A DNA stretch of 5,153 nt from Desulfobacterales bacterium (GCA_030594505.1 JAUVFC010000142.1:1-5153), one strand, 5' to 3'. Shown: positions 1-5,139, numbered from the stretch's first letter. Notes: generated by a model from the letters alone, not told the origin. A program made the numbers and translations.

Positions 1-13
1 CGTCCCCTTTTGC

Positions 14-99
14 CCAATCTCTGCGTCAGGCTCAGATTTTAATCCTCGAAATACCCAAAGTATTCCTGCGGTTAAAATCTTCGCCTTTCTTGACCTTGG
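14..99. repeat. Large imperfect palindrome (possible dispersed element)
   Basis: The core arms at 34-54 and 60-80 are 21 nt each and face each other across a 5-nt loop (CCAAA). Both outer 9 bp (AGATTTTAA/TTAAAATCT) and inner 5 bp (ATAC plus one A) pair well around a mismatched middle. Further pairing extends outward: AGGC 28-31 with GCCT 83-86, and CCAA 14-17 with TTGG 96-99. The size and layered symmetry suggest a dispersed palindromic or MITE-like intergenic element or a structured RNA, cut by the window edge. No T-tract follows on either strand close to the stem, so it is not a simple terminator. A 13-codon reading frame on the minus strand (113 to 72) is too short to call. Confidence 0.55.
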
Positions 100-136
100 A
101 CAAAATTGAACATTTTGAAACTACCTCTTTAAATAA

Positions 137-164
137 AATTTATCACAAATTTTACTGATGTCAA
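137..164 (-). promoter_or_regulatory. Possible leftward sigma-70 promoter
   Basis: On the minus strand a perfect TTGACA (164-159) is followed after 16 nt by TAAATT (142-137), a weak -10. Transcription would run left through the palindrome at 14-99 and out of the window. The -35 is good but the -10 is poor and no leftward gene is visible, so this stays tentative. Confidence 0.2.
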
Positions 165-226
165 GTTGGTGAGTTTTTATCTTTTGCATCGAGAAGAGTC
201 TTTTCGCGGCTCTGGGTGTGTAGAAT

Positions 227-277
227 CGTTACACTAAATGGCGATGACAAATCGCAATATTGTAACGTTTTGTAACA
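227..277. promoter_or_regulatory. GTTACA/TGTAAC inverted repeats, candidate enhancer site
   Basis: CGTTACA (227-233) and TGTAACG (261-267) form a perfect 7-bp inverted repeat. A third half-site, TGTAACA (271-277), begins exactly 10 bp after the second, one helical turn away. Inside the outer pair sits another stem, GCGAT-GACAA-ATCGC (241-255). The block lies roughly 85-135 bp upstream of the -24 element of the sigma-54 promoter at 359-374, where bacterial enhancer-binding proteins usually bind. The binding protein cannot be named. The nested stems would also allow an RNA or cruciform structure. An ATG-started frame at 238-366 (42 codons) overlaps this block but has no ribosome-binding site. 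Confidence 0.4.
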
Positions 278-358
278 GTAAAAACGGCGGCCTATTTCTG
301 CCGCGAAAATCAATCTTGGATTACAGGGAGTTACGCCTCGATTTTAAAAATCATTTTT

Positions 359-374
359 TGGCATAATGATTGCG
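359..374 (+). promoter_or_regulatory. Sigma-54 (RpoN) promoter of the hybrid kinase
   Basis: TGGCATAATGATTGCG fits the family consensus TGGCAYRNNNNTTGCW at every defined position except the last (G for W). The -24 GG is at 360-361 and the -12 GC at 372-373, with the required 12-bp phasing. The expected transcript start is near 384-385, giving a leader of about 40 nt before the kinase ATG at 426. Transcription would need an ATPase activator, for which upstream repeats at 227-277 are candidates. No comparable sigma-70 promoter was seen in this position. Confidence 0.7.
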
Positions 375-425
375 TATATTAAGGTGGCTGAGTATTCTAG
401 GTAAATAGAAAGGAGTTTTGTTTTA

Positions 426-2021
426 ATGCCTGATAAACGTGATCATAAAAAAATGGAGCAAAGGCGTAAAGAACCAGACAAAGAATCAGTTGAGCTCAAG
501 AGGTTGGAGCAAATTTTGTTCGAAAATGAACCCGGATATAAAAACCTCTTTGAAAATTCACTAAAACCCGTCATGATTGTTGATGAAACCGGCCGCTACG
601 TTGCCGCGAACAAGACAGCTCTTGACTTTTTTGAGTGCGACCGCAATGAGTTGGTCGGCAAAAAGATCTGGGACTTTTGCCTCCCTGGTTGTTCAAGGGA
701 ACAGCAGGGAGAACATTCTCCCTCCATGTGCCGCCGTACGCTTGAAACAGAGTGTCTGGTTCAAGGGAAGATCAAACGCGTTTTGCTCAATGTAGTACCT
801 CTAAGTGTATCAGGTAAAAAATACCTTTACGCTGTCGGGCACAGAGCCATCGATCGCAAAAAGACCGAGGAAGAACAAAAGCCGTTGGCAGGCCAAGTCC
901 GACATGCTCTGAAGATGGAAGCGTGCCGAACATTGTCCGGCGGCATTGCCCATAAGTTTAACAATCTGCTGATGTGTATCCAGGGCTACACATCCTTGAT
1001 GCTCATAGATGTTGATTCTGCCCACCCGTATTTCGCGCGTCTCAAAGGAATAGAGGATATCGTTGAAAGGGGAGCAGATATTACCAAACAATTGTTAGGT
1101 CTTGCCGGGGGGGGCAAATACGAAGTCAAAGCTATTGATCTAAGTGACCTCATCGAAAAGACCTCAGAGATGTTTGTCGGAATCAGACAAGATATAAAGA
1201 TTCATAGGAAATACCAGAAAGATATCTGGACGGCAGAAGTAGATCAGGTGCAGATTGAACAGGTGCTCTCAAGCCTTTACGTCAATGCCTGGCAGGCCAT
1301 GCCCGGAGGTGGGGATATCTTTATCGAAACTGAGAATGTCACTCTTCATAGAAACTATGTCAAACCATTTAATGTGCAGCCGGGCAATTATGTTAAGTTA
1401 TCAGTTACCGACACCGGGATCGGTATGGATGAGGCAACCCGGCAAAGGATATTCGAGCCATTTTTTACTACCAGCGATATGAAGTGCGGAATCGGTTTGG
1501 GTCTTGCTTCTGCTTACGGTATTATCAAAAATCATGGCGGTATCATCACTGTTCACAGTAAAAAGGGGGAGGGAACCACCTTTTACATGTATCTGCCAAC
1601 CTCGGAAAAAGAAGTAACAATAGAAAAGAAACAGCCGGATGAACTGTCGAGGGGAACTGAGACCATCCTTGTTGTTGAAGACGATAAGAGGGTTAGCCTG
1701 GTTGTGGATCACATTCTAAGAGTACTGGAGTATAAGATCTTTGTGGCGACAAGCGGGAGAGAAGCCATAGAAGTCTATAAGAGCAATAAGGATAAGATTG
1801 ATTTGGTCATCCTCGACATGATCATGCCGGAAATGGATGGTAGCGAGATTTATGACAAATTAAAGGAGATAAACCCCGATATAAGGGTCCTCCTTGCGAG
1901 TGGATACAGCGCGGATAAACGCGCAGCGGAAATATTAGAACGTGGTCGTAACGGCTTTATTCAGAAGCCGTTTCGTATTAAGAACTTGTCACAAAAGATA
2001 AGGGATGTCCTGGATAAGTAA
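426..2021 (+). CDS. Soluble PAS hybrid sensor histidine kinase with C-terminal receiver
   Basis: This 531-residue protein should sense a cytoplasmic signal, autophosphorylate on a histidine and pass the phosphate to its own receiver domain. A PAS domain spans about residues 36-145. A HisKA dimerisation helix follows (about 163-225), with the phosphorylatable His176 in GGIAHKFNN. The HATPase domain (about 235-392) shows N-box Asn287, G1-box DTGIGM (329-334), F-box FEPFF (343-347) and G2-box GIGLGL (355-360). The receiver (about 412-531) has the acidic pair Asp419/Asp420, phospho-acceptor Asp464, Ser492 and Lys514, so it looks intact. No signal peptide or membrane segment is present. The start is supported by AGGAG at 411-415, 10 nt upstream. 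Oddities are Lys177 directly after the phospho-histidine, where an acidic residue or Gln is usual, five cysteines in the PAS region (71, 85, 89, 102, 110), and a run of eight G at 1107-1114. No DNA-binding or effector domain is attached and no partner regulator is adjacent, so the output is unknown. Confidence 0.93.
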   Translation: MPDKRDHKKMEQRRKEPDKESVELKRLEQILFENEPGYKNLFENSLKPVMIVDETGRYVAANKTALDFFECDRNELVGKKIWDFCLPGCSREQQGEHSPSMCRRTLETECLVQGKIKRVLLNVVPLSVSGKKYLYAVGHRAIDRKKTEEEQKPLAGQVRHALKMEACRTLSGGIAHKFNNLLMCIQGYTSLMLIDVDSAHPYFARLKGIEDIVERGADITKQLLGLAGGGKYEVKAIDLSDLIEKTSEMFVGIRQDIKIHRKYQKDIWTAEVDQVQIEQVLSSLYVNAWQAMPGGGDIFIETENVTLHRNYVKPFNVQPGNYVKLSVTDTGIGMDEATRQRIFEPFFTTSDMKCGIGLGLASAYGIIKNHGGIITVHSKKGEGTTFYMYLPTSEKEVTIEKKQPDELSRGTETILVVEDDKRVSLVVDHILRVLEYKIFVATSGREAIEVYKSNKDKIDLVILDMIMPEMDGSEIYDKLKEINPDIRVLLASGYSADKRAAEILERGRNGFIQKPFRIKNLSQKIRDVLDK

Positions 2022-2035
2022 AGCAGTCACATTAC

Positions 2036-2059
2036 CCGCCGGAGGCGGCGGCTTGTTTT
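2036..2059 (+). terminator. Intrinsic terminator after the kinase gene
   Basis: An all-GC 6-bp stem, CCGCCG (2036-2041) with CGGCGG (2046-2051), closes a GAGG tetraloop and is followed by CTTGTTTT (2052-2059). It starts 14 nt after the kinase stop codon. This is a standard Rho-independent layout with a slightly interrupted T-tract. Confidence 0.7.
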
Positions 2060-2060
2060 G

Positions 2061-2098
2061 GAGACCTTTGAAAAAATGTCGCGTTTTTCAAAGGTCTC
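2061..2098. repeat. Perfect 15-bp inverted repeat (second stem-loop)
   Basis: GAGACCTTTGAAAAA (2061-2075) and its exact complement (2084-2098) enclose an 8-nt loop, ATGTCGCG. It directly follows the terminator at 2036-2059. The arm has five A/T pairs next to the loop and no long T-tract follows, so it is not a classic terminator on the plus strand. It may be a backup or bidirectional stop, an RNA-stabilising end, or a copy of a dispersed palindrome. Confidence 0.75.
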
Positions 2099-2100
2099 TT

Positions 2101-2375
2101 GTTGGTCCTGAAAGACACCCCGGTATCCTCCATAAACGCCCCCCAGTAGCTTTTACCTAATTTTTCATAGCATCAAACTCCCCCGCTAAAGCGGGACCAA
2201 ATCCATATTTTGGACAAAACACTATGCGGAGGCCGGTAGCGATCCGCTCGGCACGACGGAAGTAACCTGCCATTAGCCCAAAATTTCCCTGATATATGGG
2301 CCGTTTCTTCTTTTTAAAGTGTTTAGTTTTGCATAATTCTCGTCGATTAGTAAGGCATAGGGCATCACAAAAAAT
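2101..2375. other. Intergenic stretch with small hairpins, no convincing gene
   Basis: Short inverted repeats include CCCGC-TAAA-GCGGG (2182-2195), TCCA/TGGA (2202-2214), GCGGA/TCCGC (2226-2247) and GCCCA/TGGGC (2276-2301). On the minus strand an open frame of 38 codons (2273 to 2157) has no good ribosome-binding site. On the plus strand a 13-codon frame at 2224 is equally unsupported. CATAAT at 2332-2337 could be a -10 for the PhoH gene, but no matching -35 is seen. The run of palindromes suggests a decayed or non-coding dispersed element. Confidence 0.4.
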
Positions 2376-2391
2376 AAGGAGAAAGGCCATA

Positions 2392-3702
2392 ATGAAAAAG
2401 CAGTTCGTCCTGGATACCAATGTTCTTTTACATACCTCGGATTGCATCAATAGCTTTGGGGATAACGAGGTGATACTCCCTATCGAAGTCATAGAGGAAC
2501 TGGATCGTTTCAAGCGACATGCTGATGAAAAGGGAAGAAACGCGAGACAGGTAATCCGTTCTTTAGACAAACTCAGGGTCAAGGGGAAACTGGGCGAAGG
2601 AGTTCCCCTGGAAAATGGCGGAATCCTGAAAATCTTTATTTATCAAGACGTACAGGACACACTCAAGGAGCTTTCAAGTGATATCGTGGACAATCGGATT
2701 ATACGGACCGCTTACTACCTTAAGAAAAACGGTGGCAACAGGGTAATATTTGTATCAAAAGATATCAATGCCAGAATCAAGGCCGACGCCCTTGGTTTAG
2801 AAGTAATGGATTTTGAAAAACAAAAGATAAATTTTGATGAAGTTTACTCCGGCTGGTACAGCATTCAACTTTCTTCAAAGGAAATAGATCGTTTTTATGA
2901 AAATAGAGTACTCCCAGCATGCTCTGAGTGGGAACTCCACCATAATCAATTTGTACGTTTGGAAGATGAGTCCAACCCCAAGCATTCAGCATTAGGCAAG
3001 TATCTCGCTCCAATGGAAAAAATAGTCCCACTCTTTCATCGGAAGACTCAGCCGTGGGGAATTCAGGCACGCAATATGGAACAGCACTTTGCCATTGAAC
3101 TCCTTCTCTGTGATGATATTCGGTTGGTAACCTTACTTGGAAGCGCGGGCACGGGAAAAACGCTCCTTGCCCTTGCCTGTGGCATCACAAAGGTGGTGGA
3201 AGAAAGGATTTACTCTAAGCTCCTGGTCTCAAGGCCGATCATCCCGTTTGGAAGGGACATTGGTTACCTGCCCGGCGACAAGGAAGAAAAAATGAAGAAT
3301 TGGATGCAACCGATTTTTGACAATCTTCATTTCTTGGCTGATTCACATGGGGAAGATGGTAAAGGAACGGTCGACTATCTCTTGCAGGGGGAAAAATTGG
3401 TAGAACTTGAGGCCCTTACCTATATCAGGGGGAGATCGATACCAAGACAATATATCATTATTGACGAGGCCCAGAATCTCACCCCCCATGAAATAAAGAC
3501 GATTATCAGTCGTGCGGGCGAAGGGACAAAAATGGTGTTAACCGGAGATCCATATCAAATCGACAGCCCATATCTTGACGCGAACAGTAACGGTCTAAAC
3601 TACGCTGTAGAACGAATGAAAGGACAAAAAATGTTTGGTCACATAACCTTAACCCGGAGTGAAAGGAGTGAACTCGCCTCTGTGGCGGCTAAAGTGTTGT
3701 AG
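2392..3702 (+). CDS. PIN-PhoH protein (PhoH2/YlaK type RNase-helicase)
   Basis: This 436-residue protein joins an N-terminal PIN nuclease domain (about 1-145) to a PhoH-type P-loop ATPase (about 215-436). PIN acidic residues are visible as Asp8 in LDTN, Glu35/Glu36, Asp100 in DNRI and Asp124 in VSKD. The ATPase has Walker A GSAGTGKT (250-257), the RPIIPFGRDIGYLPGD family block (281-296), Walker B IIIDEAQN (355-362), motif TGDPYQID (384-391) and a C-terminal SERSELA (423-429). Mycobacterial PhoH2 proteins of this architecture unwind and cleave RNA using ATP, so a cytoplasmic role in RNA processing or stress is the best inference. The frame stays open upstream to an ATG at 2296, but I chose 2392 because the PIN domain begins there (MKKQFVLDTN) and AAGGAG sits at 2376-2381. 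Mycobacterial phoH2 has an overlapping upstream antitoxin-like gene. None is evident here. The next gene converges with it 8 bp after the stop. Confidence 0.93.
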   Translation: MKKQFVLDTNVLLHTSDCINSFGDNEVILPIEVIEELDRFKRHADEKGRNARQVIRSLDKLRVKGKLGEGVPLENGGILKIFIYQDVQDTLKELSSDIVDNRIIRTAYYLKKNGGNRVIFVSKDINARIKADALGLEVMDFEKQKINFDEVYSGWYSIQLSSKEIDRFYENRVLPACSEWELHHNQFVRLEDESNPKHSALGKYLAPMEKIVPLFHRKTQPWGIQARNMEQHFAIELLLCDDIRLVTLLGSAGTGKTLLALACGITKVVEERIYSKLLVSRPIIPFGRDIGYLPGDKEEKMKNWMQPIFDNLHFLADSHGEDGKGTVDYLLQGEKLVELEALTYIRGRSIPRQYIIIDEAQNLTPHEIKTIISRAGEGTKMVLTGDPYQIDSPYLDANSNGLNYAVERMKGQKMFGHITLTRSERSELASVAAKVL

Positions 3703-3710
3703 TGAAGGTC

Positions 3711-3917
3711 TCACTGCTCCTTACTTAAAAGATATTCCTTCAGCAAGTACCCGAACATACAGAAGCCGGCAATGCCCATTGTTCCAGAGTAGCAACTTGC
3801 CGTTTGGGTGTCACAGCCCACTGCTGCCGTTGTGATCAAAGTAAAAGACGCAATAAGTGTCAAAAATAATGGCAACAAAAGTGATCTTTTCTCATGAACA
3901 ATCTCTTTGACCTCCAT
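3711..3917 (-). CDS. Small two-helix membrane protein with cysteines, unknown function
   Basis: I do not recognise a named family. The product is 68 residues: a charged N-terminus (MEVKEIVHEKR), a hydrophobic helix at about 13-34, a short loop with Cys35 and Cys42, a second hydrophobic stretch at about 45-60 containing Cys53, and a charged tail. A two-pass inner-membrane protein is most likely. An uncleaved signal anchor or a lipoprotein-like exported peptide ending at AAVGC is less likely. The start at 3917 is chosen over an in-frame ATG at 3956 because GGAGG lies 8 nt upstream (3930-3926) and the extra residues look non-coding. It is transcribed toward phoH2, ends 8 bp from that gene's stop, and is preceded by a full sigma-54 promoter match, which argues that it is a real, regulated gene. 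Confidence 0.75.
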   Translation of the reverse strand: MEVKEIVHEKRSLLLPLFLTLIASFTLITTAAVGCDTQTASCYSGTMGIAGFCMFGYLLKEYLLSKEQ

Positions 3918-3997
3918 AATTTTTCCCTCCAGTGATGTAAGAGTACAAAAAAACAAAAGAAATAGCCACTTGGGAATGTTTACTAATTACTAAATTT

Positions 3998-4013
3998 TGC
4001 AATATTTATGCCA
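3998..4013 (-). promoter_or_regulatory. Sigma-54 (RpoN) promoter of the small membrane protein
   Basis: The minus strand reads TGGCATAAATATTGCA, matching TGGCAYRNNNNTTGCW at every defined position. The -24 GG is at 4012-4011 and the -12 GC at 4000-3999. The expected start is near 3988, giving a leader of about 70 nt before the ATG at 3917. A tandem repeat of TTAGTAA (minus strand, 3993-3980) covers the predicted start site and could bind a regulator. This is the better of the two sigma-54 matches in the window. Confidence 0.75.
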
Positions 4014-4092
4014 AGTCGCTATTCCTACGAGCAGAAACCCGGGAGAGCAAAAAGGTAGGCACTAACTATTTAAATTAACGGAAGATTTGTCT

Positions 4093-4227
4093 ATGCTACG
4101 GTCATATGATAAAATAAAAAACTTTCTCAAAAAACAATTCAGGCGCATTTATTACAATACGCTGTACACTAAAGTAGACTGTTTGACAAAAAAATGTCAT
4201 ATACCAACACCTTATTTGAAAAGGTAG
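4093..4227 (+). CDS. Possible small basic ORF (44 codons), unproven
   Basis: An ATG-started frame encodes 44 residues rich in Lys, Arg and Tyr, beginning MLRSYDKIKNFLKKQFRR and ending PYLKR, with two cysteines. GGAAGA at 4080-4085, 7 nt before the ATG, is a weak ribosome-binding site. A frame of this length is expected now and then by chance in AT-rich DNA, and it overlaps two operator-like palindromes (4164-4199), so it may be spurious. No family is recognised. Confidence 0.2.
   Translation: MLRSYDKIKNFLKKQFRRIYYNTLYTKVDCLTKKCHIPTPYLKR
4164..4199. promoter_or_regulatory. Two adjacent operator-like palindromes
   Basis: GTACACTAAAGTAGAC (4164-4179) has symmetric positions GT-NN-ACT-NN-AGT-NN-AC. 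Five bases further on, TGACA-N6-TGTCA (4184-4199) is a perfect 5-bp inverted repeat around an A-tract. They lie about 150-190 bp upstream of the -24 element of the leftward sigma-54 promoter, within the usual range for enhancer-binding proteins, and also about 120 bp upstream of the thpR promoter. Which gene they serve, if any, cannot be decided from sequence. Confidence 0.35.
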
Positions 4228-4306
4228 GCTTTTAATCGAAAATCGATAATCTTAAAAGGTTGATGCAAGCCACTCGCTTTGATCTGGAGAGATTGCGATT
4301 TCCCTC

Positions 4307-4335
4307 TTGCAAACAACGTATAATAATTCTATATT
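4307..4335 (+). promoter_or_regulatory. Likely sigma-70 promoter of thpR
   Basis: TTGCAA (4307-4312) and TATATT (4330-4335) are separated by the optimal 17 nt. A perfect TATAAT also occurs at 4319-4324, but its nearest -35-like hexamer, TTGCGA at 4293-4298, is 20 nt away. Either would start transcription within about 65-80 nt of the thpR ATG. Confidence 0.45.
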
Positions 4336-4370
4336 AATTTACTCTAATAATAGGAACTCCCTTTTCCTCC

Positions 4371-4398
4371 TGTGAGCTGTCAGCGATGAGCTGTGAGC
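4371..4398. repeat. Four tandem heptamers upstream of thpR
   Basis: TGTGAGC, TGTCAGC, GATGAGC and TGTGAGC follow one another without gaps. The last unit contains a GTG (4393) in frame with thpR and supplies GTGAG about 10 nt before the ATG at 4408, where no ordinary AGGAG is present. The pattern, xGTrAGC, resembles the heptamers after thpR (5000-5067). Confidence 0.7.
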
Positions 4399-4407
4399 CA
4401 ATTTGTT

Positions 4408-4980
4408 ATGACAAATAACATACGATCTTTTATAGCGATTGAACTTCCGGGACAGGTTATTGAGGCAATCAAAAAAATACAGGAAGACCTCTGTAAATAT
4501 AGACTAAACATACGATGGGTTCGGCCTGAAAATATTCATTTGACGCTCAAGTTTTTGGGGAATATATCAGAAGAGGATGTGGCGCCGATCACAGGTGTGT
4601 TAAGGATCGCGGCAGACACCACGGCGCCTTTTCATCTAAGAGGACAAGGGATCGGAATATTCCCCGGTATCAGCCGTCCACGGGTTGTCTGGGTGGGGAT
4701 GTCGGGTGATGTGGAGCCACTTAAGCAATTCCAGTTTAATGTTGAAGAAGGTTTGGAAGAACTCGGATTTCCAAAGGAAGGGCGGCCGTTTCGGGCGCAT
4801 CTGACACTGGGTCGTGTAAAAGGAAAATTAGACAAACGAATTTTGTTAGAGGCAATCGAACAATGCGGCAATTTTCAGTCGGATTCGTTTACAGCGGATT
4901 CAACAATACTGTTTCGGAGTGATTTGCGCCGAAACGGAGCGGTCTATACGAAACTGGCTGAAGTACCGTTAAGAATTTAG
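4408..4980 (+). CDS. thpR: RNA 2',3'-cyclic phosphodiesterase (2H family)
   Basis: This 190-residue cytoplasmic protein has the usual length of the bacterial ThpR/LigT family, which opens 2',3'-cyclic phosphate ends of RNA to 2'-phosphates and was first described as a 2'-5' RNA ligase. The two catalytic HxTx motifs are both intact: HLTL at 44-47 and HLTL at 121-124, the second followed by GRV as in family members. The N-terminus, RSFIAIELP, is the typical first strand. I chose the ATG at 4408 because family proteins begin just before this strand. An in-frame GTG at 4393 would add five residues and lies inside the tandem heptamers. No strong ribosome-binding site precedes either start, so translation may be modest. 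The next gene starts 159 nt downstream. Confidence 0.93.
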   Translation: MTNNIRSFIAIELPGQVIEAIKKIQEDLCKYRLNIRWVRPENIHLTLKFLGNISEEDVAPITGVLRIAADTTAPFHLRGQGIGIFPGISRPRVVWVGMSGDVEPLKQFQFNVEEGLEELGFPKEGRPFRAHLTLGRVKGKLDKRILLEAIEQCGNFQSDSFTADSTILFRSDLRRNGAVYTKLAEVPLRI

Positions 4981-4999
4981 GGATTGAGGAATTGGTCAT

Positions 5000-5067
5000 A
5001 GTAAGCAGTAAGGAGTAAGCAGTAGGCAGCGGAACAACAACTCACTGCATACTGCATACTGCCTACT
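5000..5067. repeat. Inverted array of heptamers after thpR
   Basis: The left arm is four tandem units, AGTAAGC, AGTAAGG, AGTAAGC and AGTAGGC (5000-5027). The right arm is the same family on the other strand, ACTGCAT, ACTGCAT, ACTGCCT and ACTG (5044-5068). The arms can fold into a long imperfect stem in 7-bp steps, with about 12 nt of loop near 5028-5039. No T-tract follows, so it is probably an intergenic repeat or mRNA structure and not a simple terminator. Confidence 0.75.
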
Positions 5068-5139
5068 GAAATTCCCAGGTTCCTGAGTTTCTGAATCTGT
5101 TGCGATGAAAAATGATTAAAATATTAAGGAGAAACAAAG

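Noticed and set aside
238..366. 42-codon ATG-started frame upstream of the kinase
   Set aside because: No ribosome-binding site, overlaps the inverted repeats and ends inside the sigma-54 promoter; length is within chance.
2309..2337. Sigma-70 promoter for phoH2 using CATAAT at 2332
   Set aside because: No acceptable -35 hexamer at 16-18 nt upstream.
2296..2391. N-terminal extension of the PhoH protein from ATG 2296
   Set aside because: PIN domains begin with the strand at MKKQFVLDTN, and AAGGAG lies just before 2392.
2157..2582. 141-codon minus-strand frame overlapping the start of phoH2
   Set aside because: About half lies antisense to the well-supported PIN domain; the remainder has no good start signal or recognised family.
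3918..3956. Extended start of the small membrane protein at 3956
   Set aside because: The GGAGG ribosome-binding site lies inside this extension and serves the ATG at 3917.
4282..4298. TGG...TTGC near thpR as a third sigma-54 promoter
   Set aside because: The GG to GC spacing is too short for -24/-12 phasing.
3980..4400. CRISPR array or tRNA in the long gap before thpR
   Set aside because: Repeats are 7-bp tandem units without spacers, and no cloverleaf or tRNA-like stems were found.
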